This document shows positions 7,805 through 16,131 of a stretch of 64,000 bases of DNA, in pieces. The stretch's first letter is position 1, and each line of letters starts with the position of its first letter. A model generated the notes under the pieces. That model worked only from the letters and a program-made list of their open reading frames with translations. It was not told where the DNA came from and did not search any database. The DNA is taken from positions 1-64,000 of the forward strand of contig NZ_JNFG01000026.1 of assembly GCF_000729995.1 (NCBI RefSeq). Direction: 5' to 3'. A program made the position numbers and the translations under genes. This DNA is from Caballeronia sordidicola (GTDB lineage: Bacteria > Pseudomonadota > Gammaproteobacteria > Burkholderiales > Burkholderiaceae).

Positions 7805-10039
7805 ATGTCGCGAGGATTACTCGATGCACAGAACCGCCGCACGCCCGACGGCCTTAATCGGCGCACATTTTTAAAGCTGGGGATATCGGTCGGCGCTGCG
7901 GTTGGCGGCGGATTGATGCTCGGATTCAGCCTGCCCGCGGCAAGCCAGGGCGAGGCACCCAAGGGTAAGTCGGTGATCGGCGGCGACGGCAACGAAGCGC
8001 CGCAAAGCGGTGTATTCGAGCCCAACGCGTTTGTGCAGATCGACGCAACGGGCAAGGTTACGCTGGTGATTCCCAAGGTGGAAATGGGTCAGGGAGTCTA
8101 TACCGCCATCCCCATGCTGATTGCGGAAGAACTGGAAGTGCCGCTGGACAGCGTGGTGATCGATCACGCGCCGCCCAACGAAAAGCTCTTTATGGACCCG
8201 CTGCTCGGCGGCCAGTTGACCGGCGGCTCGACTTCGATCCGCTATGCATGGGAGCCCATGCGAAAGGCCGGTGCAACGGCACGCGTGATGCTGATAACCG
8301 CTGCGGCGCAGCAATGGCAGGTCGACGCTGCGTCGTGCCACGCAGAGAAAGGCGAAGTGGTCCATGCCGCGAGCAATCGCCGCATCGGCTATGGACAACT
8401 CGTCGATGCCGCCGCGAACCTGCCCGCGCCACAGAACGTGCCGCTCAAGGACCCGAAAGATTTCAAGCTGATCGGCACCGCTGCCAAGCGCCTCGACTCG
8501 CCTGAAAAAGTGGACGGCACGGCAGTGTTCGGACTCGATGTGCGGGTGCCGGGCATGGTCTATGCCGCCATCGTGAACAGCCCGGTGTTCGGCGGAACGC
8601 TTGCCTCCGTCGATGATACGAACGCGAAGAAAATCCCCGGCGTTCGCCAGGTGATCCGGATCGACAACGGCGTAGCCGTGATCGGCGACCATACGTGGGC
8701 GGCCAAGCGCGGTGCGGCAGCGCTCGATATCACATGGAACGAAGGCCGCGGTGCGGACTTTTCGACGGCCAAGGTAGTCCAGCAGCTCGCCGATGCATCG
8801 AAGCGCGATGGTGCGGTGGCGCGCAAGGACGGCGACGTGAAGAAGGGCTTCAACGACGCCAAGACACGCGTTGACGCCGTGTACCAGCAACCCTTCCTCG
8901 CGCACGCCACCATGGAGCCGGTGAACTGCACGGTGTCTGTGCGCGCTGATGGCTGCGATATCTGGGTCGGCACGCAAGTGCCCACGCGTGCAGTGGATAC
9001 CGCCGTGAAGATCACCGGTCTTACCGCCGACAAGATCACCGTGCACAACCACTTGCTCGGCGGCGGCTTTGGACGCCGGCTGGAAACCGATTTCATCGGC
9101 CAGGCGCTGAAGGTCGGCAAGCAGGTCGGCACGCCCGTGAAGGTCACGTGGACGCGCGAGGAGGACGTCCAGCACGACATGTATCGCCCGTACTACTACG
9201 ATGTCATCTCCGCCGGCCTCGATGCCAATGGCCGCCCGGTCGCGTGGCAGCATCGCATTGTGGGGTCGTCTATATTGGCGCGGTTCGCCCCGCCTGCGGT
9301 CAAGAACGGCGTTGATCCGGATGCGGTGGAAGTGGCCGCCGATCTTCCCTACGACCTCCCGAATCAACTGATCGACTATGTGCGCCAGGAACCCATGGAC
9401 GTGCCCACCGCGTTCTGGCGCGGCGTAGGTCCGACTCGCGGCACCTTCGTGGTCGAAAGTTTCATGGACGAACTGGCCGCGCAGGCGAAGGTCGATCCGG
9501 TGAAGTATCGCCACGACTTGCTGGGCAAGACACCGCGCGCGCAGAACGTGCTCGATGTCGCCGCTCGTGAAGCCGGCTGGGGCAATACGCTGCCTAAGGG
9601 CCAGGGACGCGGGGTATCGGTGATGCACGCGTTCGGCAGCTTCTTCGGCATGGTCGTGGACGTCACCGTGAACGGCGACGGCGAAGTGGCCGTGAACCGC
9701 GTGGTCTGCGCGGTGGATTGCGGCATGGTGGTCAATCCGAACACCATCGAGGCGCAGATCCAGGGCGGCATTATCTTCGGCATCACGGCAGCGCTGTATA
9801 GCGAGATCACGATCAAGGACGGCCGCGTCGAACAATCCAACTTCACGGATTACCGGATGCTGCGAATCGATCAGGCGCCGCCTATCGAGGTGCATATCGT
9901 GAAGAGTAGCGAGGCGCCGGGAGGCATCGGTGAACCCGGGACGGCGGCTCTCGCGCCCGCCCTGACCAACGCGATTTTTGCCGCCACCGGCAAGCGCTTG
10001 CGGCAGTTGCCCGTTGGCCGTCAACTGCAAAGCGCATGA
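7805..10039 (+). CDS. Molybdopterin-binding subunit of a Tat-exported aldehyde/isoquinoline oxidoreductase
   Basis: The 744-residue protein begins with a twin-arginine signal (NRRTFLKLG, RR at 19-20), so the folded, cofactor-loaded enzyme should be exported. The body matches the isoquinoline 1-oxidoreductase beta-subunit type of the xanthine dehydrogenase family: GQGVYTAIPMLIAEEL near the N-terminus, GGGFGRRLETDF in the middle, and EAPGGIGEPGTAALAPA near the C-terminus, where GGIGEPG includes the catalytic Glu. The ATG at 7805 was chosen over upstream starts that would overlap the iron-sulfur gene. With its partners it resembles the Mo-dependent aldehyde dehydrogenases of acetic acid bacteria. 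The substrate cannot be told from sequence; an aldehyde or N-heterocycle is likely. Confidence 0.9.
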   Translation: MSRGLLDAQNRRTPDGLNRRTFLKLGISVGAAVGGGLMLGFSLPAASQGEAPKGKSVIGGDGNEAPQSGVFEPNAFVQIDATGKVTLVIPKVEMGQGVYTAIPMLIAEELEVPLDSVVIDHAPPNEKLFMDPLLGGQLTGGSTSIRYAWEPMRKAGATARVMLITAAAQQWQVDAASCHAEKGEVVHAASNRRIGYGQLVDAAANLPAPQNVPLKDPKDFKLIGTAAKRLDSPEKVDGTAVFGLDVRVPGMVYAAIVNSPVFGGTLASVDDTNAKKIPGVRQVIRIDNGVAVIGDHTWAAKRGAAALDITWNEGRGADFSTAKVVQQLADASKRDGAVARKDGDVKKGFNDAKTRVDAVYQQPFLAHATMEPVNCTVSVRADGCDIWVGTQVPTRAVDTAVKITGLTADKITVHNHLLGGGFGRRLETDFIGQALKVGKQVGTPVKVTWTREEDVQHDMYRPYYYDVISAGLDANGRPVAWQHRIVGSSILARFAPPAVKNGVDPDAVEVAADLPYDLPNQLIDYVRQEPMDVPTAFWRGVGPTRGTFVVESFMDELAAQAKVDPVKYRHDLLGKTPRAQNVLDVAAREAGWGNTLPKGQGRGVSVMHAFGSFFGMVVDVTVNGDGEVAVNRVVCAVDCGMVVNPNTIEAQIQGGIIFGITAALYSEITIKDGRVEQSNFTDYRMLRIDQAPPIEVHIVKSSEAPGGIGEPGTAALAPALTNAIFAATGKRLRQLPVGRQLQSA

Positions 10040-10050
10040 GGGAACACACA

Positions 10051-11322
10051 ATGATCAAACATCTTGTTGCTTCCCTGGCGCTCACGTTCGGCTTGCCTCT
10101 GCTGGCTCATGCCGTTGCAAATGACGATCCGCTGGTTGCCCGTGGCGCATATCTCGCGAAAGTGGGCGATTGCGTAGCCTGTCATTCCGCGCCCAAGGGC
10201 AAGCCGTTCGCCGGCGGCCTGCCGATGACCACACCCATGGGCAAGATCTATACGACCAACATCACGCCAGATCCGGATACGGGTATCGGCAAGTGGAGCG
10301 AGGAGGATTTCGAAAAGGCGTTGCGCCAGGGCGTGGCGAAGGACGGTCACAACCTCTATCCGGCAATGCCCTACACGTCCTATGCAAAGGTCCGCGACGA
10401 CGACGTAAAGGCGCTCTACGCGTACTTCATGAAAGGGGTCGCGCCGGTGAACCAGGCGAACCGGCCATCGGATATTCCGTTCCCGCTGAACATGCGCTGG
10501 CCGCTCAGGTTCTGGAACATGGTGTTCCTCGATAAAGACGTGTATCGCGACAAGGACGGCAAAGATGTTGCGTGGAATCGCGGTGCTTACCTGATCCAGG
10601 GCCTGGGCCATTGCAGCGCGTGCCACACGCCTCGCGGTATTGCTTTTCAGGAAAAAGCACGGGATGAAAGCGGCAGCGCGTGGCTGACAGGCGGTGTACT
10701 CGACGGCTGGTTTGCGTCCAACCTGACGGGCGAGCAGAACGTCGGGCTGGGCCGCTGGTCGGATGCTGACTTGACCACGTTCCTGAAGACCGGAGCGAAT
10801 GCCCATGCGTCGGCGTTCGGGTCCATGACGGATGTGATCAACCACAGCACACAGGGCATGAGCGATCAGGATCTGGCAGCCATGTCGGCGTATCTGAAGT
10901 CGTTGCCGGCGGCAGGCGGCACGAACGCGCCGGCCTATGCCTATGATTCGAAGGCTACCGCCGCTCTCCTCCAGCATCCCGCCAACGATGCAGGTGCGAA
11001 GGTGTACACCGCGTACTGCATGCATTGTCACGGTGTGGATGGCCGTGCGTTCGCACCGCTGCTAGCGCCCCTGGCGGGCAATCCGAACGTGCTGGAGAAG
11101 GATGCATCGTCGCTGATCAGCGTCACGCTGAACGGCACGCAGGATCTCGTGATACAAGGCATCCCCGCTGCGTATCCGATGCCGAAATACGCGCCGGTGC
11201 TCAACGATCAGCAGATCGCCGATGTGCTCACGTTCATTCGCGCTGGATGGAACAATGGCGCGCCCGCAGTCGGTACGGCTGATGTCGCGAAGCTGCGCAA
11301 GAGCACGCAGGCATCGCAGTAA
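10051..11322 (+). CDS. Triheme cytochrome c subunit of the Mo hydroxylase
   Basis: This 423-residue protein has a signal peptide (cleavage near AHA-VAND, about residue 20) and three haem motifs: CVACH, CSACH and CMHCH. It follows the molybdopterin subunit by 11 bp in the same operon and should pass electrons from the periplasmic enzyme into the respiratory chain. It is a clear paralogue of the cytochrome at 3546-4781, which sits in the oxidase operon. The ATG at 10051 opens the signal peptide; a frame from 10036 overlaps the previous gene. A strong hairpin terminator follows at 11342. Confidence 0.9.
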   Translation: MIKHLVASLALTFGLPLLAHAVANDDPLVARGAYLAKVGDCVACHSAPKGKPFAGGLPMTTPMGKIYTTNITPDPDTGIGKWSEEDFEKALRQGVAKDGHNLYPAMPYTSYAKVRDDDVKALYAYFMKGVAPVNQANRPSDIPFPLNMRWPLRFWNMVFLDKDVYRDKDGKDVAWNRGAYLIQGLGHCSACHTPRGIAFQEKARDESGSAWLTGGVLDGWFASNLTGEQNVGLGRWSDADLTTFLKTGANAHASAFGSMTDVINHSTQGMSDQDLAAMSAYLKSLPAAGGTNAPAYAYDSKATAALLQHPANDAGAKVYTAYCMHCHGVDGRAFAPLLAPLAGNPNVLEKDASSLISVTLNGTQDLVIQGIPAAYPMPKYAPVLNDQQIADVLTFIRAGWNNGAPAVGTADVAKLRKSTQASQ

Positions 11323-11341
11323 GTCGTTACTGGCCTTAGCG

Positions 11342-11380
11342 AAAGCGGCGGTGGATTTTCAAGTCGGCCGCCGCTTTTCG
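11342..11380 (+). terminator. Intrinsic terminator of the Mo-hydroxylase operon
   Basis: A perfect 10-bp stem (AAAGCGGCGG at 11342-11351, CCGCCGCTTT at 11368-11377) with a 16-base loop ends in TTTTCG. It lies 20 bases after the cytochrome stop codon. Confidence 0.75.
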
Positions 11381-11445
11381 TAAATCAAGGGTCTCCACGG
11401 CGTTCGCGGTCATAATAAGACTCCTCGATGAACAGGGAGACGGCC

Positions 11446-11718
11446 ATGCATCAAGATGTTGAAGTTGGCGACTACCTTCTGACTATAAACGTCGAGTCGA
11501 AATACGATCCACCTGATGCAGACAAGGTGATCGGTTTTAACGTTCGCGTGATTGTGACTCGCCATGACGGAACGCCGGTTCATGGCCGCACGCACGCCGA
11601 AGATTCCGGAGAACTGACCGGTAGTCACGGGCCTTACGTCACGATGGCGGAGGCCATTGCGCACGGAGAAGCTTGGGGCAGGCACTTCGTCGCTCGCGTG
11701 TTGGGCGGGGCGGTCTAG
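11446..11718 (+). CDS. Small hypothetical protein
   Basis: The 90-residue soluble protein has no signal peptide or membrane segment and I do not recognise its family. The start at 11446 has GGGAG seven bases upstream; an in-frame ATG at 11428 lacks such a site. Notable features are an N-terminal beta-rich part (VGDYLLTINVESKY) and a C-terminal helix (YVTMAEAIAHGEAWGRHFVARVL). It precedes another small unknown gene on the same strand with a 94-base gap, and codon use looks normal for the region. Confidence 0.6.
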   Translation: MHQDVEVGDYLLTINVESKYDPPDADKVIGFNVRVIVTRHDGTPVHGRTHAEDSGELTGSHGPYVTMAEAIAHGEAWGRHFVARVLGGAV

Positions 11719-11812
11719 ATTCCATCGGTTTGGTACCGGCAATGATGGCGTGCCGATCTCGCCGGTCATAGCCGCTCGCGGCGGTCCCGCGATCCTGAGG
11801 AGGGAGGTTTCC

Positions 11813-12064
11813 ATGTGGGAAAGAATAGACTACAGGGGCTTTGAGATCTGGGTGCTGCCCATCCTTGCATATGGACCTCCCACGCCAGATACCCCTTACC
11901 ACTACAACGGGTACGTGTGCCGACCGGGCGCGGACCTGCGTCATGCCGGGCAACGTACCCAGTTTTATGAGCTCGGCAACGACTTCGAGACCGAAGCAAA
12001 GGCGCTGGACGCGGCCTATCATGCGGGACGCGAACTCGTCGACAAGCTGATAGAAAACCGCTGA
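11813..12064 (+). CDS. Small hypothetical protein
   Basis: The 83-residue protein is not recognised. It starts at an ATG preceded by a strong ribosome site (AGGAGGGAGG). It has an aromatic-rich N-terminal half (WERIDYRGFEIWVLP, PYHYNGYVC) and a charged C-terminal helix (TEAKALDAAYHAGRELVDKL). The overall build (beta-rich start, C-terminal helix with A and H residues) recalls the preceding small gene, so both may belong to a related small-protein family; this is only an impression. A hairpin terminator follows at 12096. Confidence 0.6.
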   Translation: MWERIDYRGFEIWVLPILAYGPPTPDTPYHYNGYVCRPGADLRHAGQRTQFYELGNDFETEAKALDAAYHAGRELVDKLIENR

Positions 12065-12095
12065 GCCGCGGCGTCGATCGATCGCGTGAGCGGCA

Positions 12096-12126
12096 GAAAC
12101 CCGCAAGCCGTCAGGCCGCGGGTTTC
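12096..12126. terminator. Bidirectional hairpin between convergent genes
   Basis: A perfect 9-bp inverted repeat (GAAACCCGC at 12096-12104, GCGGGTTTC at 12118-12126) carries A-runs and T-runs inside the stem and lies between the small unknown gene and the convergent msrA. It could end transcription from both sides. Confidence 0.65.
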
Positions 12127-12144
12127 AACTCCACCACCTTTCCA

Positions 12145-12885
12145 TTACTCCGCTGCCACGCTCAGCAGCACCGGTTTGTCGCGATACAGCGTCGGATACA
12201 GGCGCTTCAGGTTCTCGACCTTGGGCAGGTCGTTGATCGCGATATACGGCGCATCCGGATGCAGCGTCAAATAGTTCTGGTGATAAGACTCGGCAGGATA
12301 AAAACCCTTGAGCGCGTCTGTCTTCGTCACGATCGGCGAGGAGAAGACATGCGCCTTGTCGAGTTGCGCGATATAGCTTTGCGCGATGCGCTTTTGCATG
12401 TCGTTGGCCGGAAAGATTGCCGAGCGATATTGCGTTCCGCTGTCCGGGCCTTGCCGGTTCAATTCCGTCGGGTCATGAGCGACCGAGAAATAGATCTGCA
12501 GCAACTTGCCGTAAGTGATCTTCGTCGGGTCGTAAGTGATCTGCACGGATTCGGCATGACCCGTCTGGCCCCCGCTGACGGTCTCGTATTGCGCGGTCTG
12601 GGGTTGACCACCGGCGTAGCCCGACACAACTTTCGTCACACCGTTGACGTGCTGGAACACGCCTTGAACGCCCCAAAAACAACCGCCTGCCAGCACGGCG
12701 GTTTCCTGGTGCGTTCCATTCGCGGGTTCATCGAGCGCGGGGGGTGCAATGACGACTGCGGCTTCTGACGAATGCGCCAGGTGCATGGATGCGAACAAGA
12801 TGCCGGCGCCCAGGCCGATAGCCGTCAACAACGCCGCGCCGCGCGAACGCAGGAACGTGGCAGGATTTTGCTTCGTGGAAATCAT
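12145..12885 (-). CDS. msrA: Peptide methionine-S-sulfoxide reductase, exported form
   Basis: The 246-residue protein has an N-terminal hydrophobic segment (about residues 15-35) followed by the MsrA domain with the catalytic GCFWG (Cys69). Conserved downstream features include SGYAGG, GHAESVQITYDP and the EYHQ-like ESYHQNYL near the C-terminus. MsrA reduces methionine-S-sulfoxide in damaged proteins; the leader suggests a periplasmic or membrane-attached version. The ATG at 12885 has GGAGG seven bases upstream, so the longer frame reaching 13023 is not used. No msrB is adjacent, and the reductant supply in the periplasm is not evident nearby. Confidence 0.92.
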   Translation of the reverse strand: MISTKQNPATFLRSRGAALLTAIGLGAGILFASMHLAHSSEAAVVIAPPALDEPANGTHQETAVLAGGCFWGVQGVFQHVNGVTKVVSGYAGGQPQTAQYETVSGGQTGHAESVQITYDPTKITYGKLLQIYFSVAHDPTELNRQGPDSGTQYRSAIFPANDMQKRIAQSYIAQLDKAHVFSSPIVTKTDALKGFYPAESYHQNYLTLHPDAPYIAINDLPKVENLKRLYPTLYRDKPVLLSVAAE

Positions 12886-13067
12886 GGAGTACCTCCGGGT
12901 TTCAGGACGACGCGCTTGACGTGCGCCCGGTAGACAAATGCAGGGCGAGCGCCAAAGCGTCCTCCTCTTGCCTAATGTTAGCGCGCCCGGAGACGTGTGG
13001 AAGCTTGATGACAAAGATGTCATCGAGAGGTCATGGAAAGGTCAGGGCGAAGTGCGCCAGAAACCAC

Positions 13068-13964
13068 TCACGCAAACGCACCCACGACAATCCGCGTCGC
13101 CGATGCCACCACGTCGTTACGCGCCTTTGCGTCCTGCTCTCTTTGAGTCAGGTAAATGGTCAGGACAACGGGTGGTTTTCCTGGTGGCCACAGTACGCCG
13201 ATGTCGTTCGTCGTACCGTAGTCGCCCGAACCGGTCTTGTCGCCGATCATCCAATGCGCCGGCAAAGCGGCAGCGATTTTTCCGGCACCGGTGGTATTGC
13301 CTAGCAGCCAAGTTTGCAGTTGGCTGCGTTGCGAAGCACCGAGCGCATCACCTAGTGCCACGCGCTGCAGGCTTTGCGCCATCGCCGTCGGCGTGGATGT
13401 ATCGCGCGGGTCGCCGGGTATCGCGGTATTCAGTTCAGGCTCCCAGCGATCCAGATGGAACTGGTTATCGCCGATCGAGCGAGCGAATGCAGTCACCGTT
13501 TCCGGGCCGCCTACCAGCTTCATCAACAGATTGGCTGCAGTGTTGTCGCTATATTGCAGCGCGGCAGCACAGAGTTCCGCGACTGTCATTCCTGTAGCGA
13601 TCTGTTTTTTGGTGATGGGCGCCCACGACAGCAGCTCGCTCTGCGTGTAATGAATCCGACGATCAAGCAGCCCCTTTTGAAGCGCACTCTGTTCAAGGAC
13701 CGCGGATACCAGCACTAATTTAAAGGTGCTGCAGAGCGGAAAACGCTCGTCCGCGCGAAAGTCCACCCGCTTGCCATCGGCGGTGTTCAGCGCAGCTACA
13801 CCAAGGCGTCCTCCGGCATTGCTTTCCAGTTGCTTCAGCTGGTCTTCTGCAGATGAACTGCCGGTGGTTGCACGCCACGACGTACACGCGCTGACAATGG
13901 GGATCATGAGCGCAGACGTCAGCAATGAACGGCGGCGCGGGGAGTAAACGTTTGAATGTTGCAT
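13068..13964 (-). CDS. Class A beta-lactamase (Pen-like)
   Basis: The 298-residue protein has all class A motifs: SxxK in CSTFK (Ser79 here, Ambler 70), SDN in YSDNTAANLL, the omega-loop Glu in WEPELN, and KTG in DKTGSGDYG. A Cys precedes the active Ser (Ambler 69), as in Burkholderia Pen enzymes, but position 238 is Gly, so the carbapenemase-type 69-238 disulfide is not expected. The N-terminus has RRRSLL (a Tat-like motif) and an apparent lipobox (IVSAC, Cys27), suggesting a folded, possibly lipid-anchored periplasmic enzyme. The start was set at the ATG opening this leader. No divergent LysR-type penR is adjacent, unlike many Burkholderia loci. Confidence 0.92.
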   Translation of the reverse strand: MQHSNVYSPRRRSLLTSALMIPIVSACTSWRATTGSSSAEDQLKQLESNAGGRLGVAALNTADGKRVDFRADERFPLCSTFKLVLVSAVLEQSALQKGLLDRRIHYTQSELLSWAPITKKQIATGMTVAELCAAALQYSDNTAANLLMKLVGGPETVTAFARSIGDNQFHLDRWEPELNTAIPGDPRDTSTPTAMAQSLQRVALGDALGASQRSQLQTWLLGNTTGAGKIAAALPAHWMIGDKTGSGDYGTTNDIGVLWPPGKPPVVLTIYLTQREQDAKARNDVVASATRIVVGAFA

Positions 13965-14171
13965 CGATTTGGAAACAGGGGAATGTTGCGGAAGTGTTGC
14001 CGAAGTACTGCAAATCACGGGGGAACAACGAGCAAGGAACGCTCGACGCCGAAGCTTACAGGCCGGATTCGGATTCCACAATCGACACGCGCTAGCGACG
14101 TGCAGATGACTAGCTCAATGCGCGAAAAATCTTGCGCATCGACCCGAGCAACGGCGCCCTCGCCCTCCTCC

Positions 14172-15656
14172 CTACGTCGCCTGCTGAACCTGCGCACGCC
14201 TCGGCGTGACCATCGATACAACAAACGCCACCACAATATTCAACGCCAGCGCGATCAGCCCGATATACAGCGGATACGTCGCGCCCCCTGCATGCAGCGC
14301 GAACACCGGCTTCAAACCTTGCGCGATCGCCATGCCGCTTCCGAGCACGATCCCCGCCAGCCAGCCGAGGAACAGCCCCGGCGTGTTCAGCCGACGCGTG
14401 TAAAGCGAGAACACCATGGCTGGGAATATCTGCAGGATCCACATGCCACCGAGCAATTGCAGATCGATCGCATACTGCGTCGGCAGGAACACGATAAACA
14501 GCAGCGCACCGAACTTCACAACTAGCGATACCAGTTTCGCTGTCTTCGCTTCCTTCTCGGGCGTGATGTCACGCGCCATCATCGGCCACAGGTTACGCGT
14601 GAACAGGTTCGCGGCGCCAATCGACATGATTGCCGCCGGCACGAGCGCGCTGATCGCAATGGCCGCGGCCGCGAAGCCGACGAACCATGAAGGGAACAAC
14701 TGCCCGAACAACGCGGGCACGACATCGGACGCGGATTGCACCTTGATGCCCGCGGCAATCGCCATGTAGCCGAGCAACGCGATCAGTCCGAGCAGCAGCG
14801 TGTACGCGGGCAGGAAGATAGCATTCTTGCGCACGGTAGCAGCCGACGACGACGACAATATCGCGGTCATGGTATGCGGATACATGAACGCGGCAAGCGC
14901 CGAACCTAACGCAAGCGATGCGTAGGCTGTGAATTGCGTCGGCTTGAGGATAATCCCGGTCGCACCGCCCTTGGCTGTGAAGAACTGGTCGGCGGCGTCG
15001 AACACGTGCGCGTAGCCGCCGAGTTTCGATGGAATCAGCCAGACCGCCGCGATCACCACGATATAAATCATGATGTCCTTCACGAACGCGATCATGGCCG
15101 GCGCGCGCAAGCCGCTGGTGTACGTGTAGAGCGCGAGGATCACGAACGCAACAATCAGCGGCAACTCGCCGCTCACGCCCAGACCCTTGATCACGACCTG
15201 CATGCCCACGAGTTGCAATGCAATGTACGGCATGGTCGCGACAATACCGGTCACTGCCACGGCCGCCGGGAACCACTTGCCGCCATACTCGCCCTGCACA
15301 TAATCGGCGGCCGTAATGTGGTTCTTCGCGTGAGCGATCTTCCATAGCTTCGGCATGACGGCAAACACAAACGGATAAACAATGATGGTGTAAGGCAGCG
15401 CGAAGAAACCATAGGCGCCTACGGAATACACCAAAGCGGGTACGGCAATGACGGTATAGGCGGTGTAGAAATCGCCCCCTACCAGGAACCATGAAATCAC
15501 GGTGCCGAACTGGCGGCCGCCCAAGCCCCATTCATGCAGTTGCGTCAGGTCGCCGCGTTTCCAGCGCGCCGCGAAAAATCCCACTACCGTCACCAGCAGG
15601 AAGAAGGCGATAAAGACGGTCATGGCCACCGGGTTGACCGGAACGATATCGCTCAT
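14172..15656 (-). CDS. Sodium:solute symporter family protein, MctP-like monocarboxylate transporter
   Basis: The 494-residue polytopic inner-membrane protein has the features of the SSS family: about 13 hydrophobic helices, the early GGRQFGTVISWFLVGGDFYTAYT segment and the YTYTSGLRAPAMIAFVKDIMIY signature. The closest type I recognise is MctP, which takes up lactate, pyruvate and some amino acids; the substrate here is inferred. The start overlaps the stop of a small DUF3311 gene as ATGA, the usual pairing for this transporter class. It is co-directional with, but well separated from, the beta-lactamase. Confidence 0.88.
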   Translation of the reverse strand: MSDIVPVNPVAMTVFIAFFLLVTVVGFFAARWKRGDLTQLHEWGLGGRQFGTVISWFLVGGDFYTAYTVIAVPALVYSVGAYGFFALPYTIIVYPFVFAVMPKLWKIAHAKNHITAADYVQGEYGGKWFPAAVAVTGIVATMPYIALQLVGMQVVIKGLGVSGELPLIVAFVILALYTYTSGLRAPAMIAFVKDIMIYIVVIAAVWLIPSKLGGYAHVFDAADQFFTAKGGATGIILKPTQFTAYASLALGSALAAFMYPHTMTAILSSSSAATVRKNAIFLPAYTLLLGLIALLGYMAIAAGIKVQSASDVVPALFGQLFPSWFVGFAAAAIAISALVPAAIMSIGAANLFTRNLWPMMARDITPEKEAKTAKLVSLVVKFGALLFIVFLPTQYAIDLQLLGGMWILQIFPAMVFSLYTRRLNTPGLFLGWLAGIVLGSGMAIAQGLKPVFALHAGGATYPLYIGLIALALNIVVAFVVSMVTPRRAQVQQAT

Positions 15657-15850
15657 TTGACACCTCTATATACGATGTAAATGATCAGCGAAGTCAGCGG
15701 GACCCATAGAAACTGATACCAATAGAAGAATGGGAACCCTGCGAAAGACGGGCGGGTATCGTTATAAAAAGGCAGCCAGAGCAAGGCGACGTACGGAATG
15801 AGCAAGATCAGCCAAAGCCAGGAATGCTTTGTCTCTTCTGATGTTTTCAT
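15653..15850 (-). CDS. DUF3311 small membrane protein, partner of the symporter
   Basis: The 65-residue protein has two hydrophobic helices (about residues 11-28 and 42-61) and the PFYN and FPFFYWYQ segment typical of DUF3311. These proteins are encoded directly before SSS symporters and are thought to be accessory subunits. Its stop codon overlaps the symporter start by four bases, so the pair is probably translationally coupled. Confidence 0.88.
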   Translation of the reverse strand: MKTSEETKHSWLWLILLIPYVALLWLPFYNDTRPSFAGFPFFYWYQFLWVPLTSLIIYIVYRGVK

Positions 15851-16030
15851 AGTGGTTTGATTCGAGATTGAGGTTCAACCTGTCGCGCTTCGCGACGGAC
15901 GACCGGGCGCCGCAGTGAAGCTCAAATAACGACACTCGGAATTATGTTCGCGTTTTTGAAGACGTGCTGAATGCCCAAGCGGGAGGAGCCTGGAATACCG
16001 GTCGATTGGGGAGATTGAGGCGGCCTGCGG

Positions 16031-16051
16031 TTGCTGCTTGCTGCTTGCTGC
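16031..16051 (+). repeat. Short tandem repeat (TTGCTGC)3
   Basis: Three perfect copies of the heptamer TTGCTGC lie in the non-coding gap between the DUF3311 gene and the M20 amidohydrolase gene. No function is apparent. Confidence 0.7.
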
Positions 16052-16086
16052 GGGGAGCGGCGGTTGGATTTTAAAGCGGGATACGG

Positions 16087-16120
16087 CTTCGTTCCTTTGC
16101 AAGGCCGCAAAGGAACGAAG
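16087..16120 (-). terminator. Long hairpin downstream of the M20 amidohydrolase gene
   Basis: A perfect 14-bp stem (CTTCGTTCCTTTGC at 16087-16100, GCAAAGGAACGAAG at 16107-16120) with a 6-base loop lies 11 bases after the stop of the leftward gene. There is no long T-run. The arm resembles the CTTCGTTTCTTTG core of the dispersed repeat at 62.5-63.3 kb, so it could be a reduced member of that family serving as terminator. Confidence 0.6.
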
Positions 16121-16131
16121 CATATAAACAC

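Noticed and set aside
7871..10051. A 726-codon open frame on the - strand opposite the Mo-hydroxylase large subunit
   Set aside because: Composition is His/Arg-rich with no motifs; it is the shadow of a clearly functional gene.
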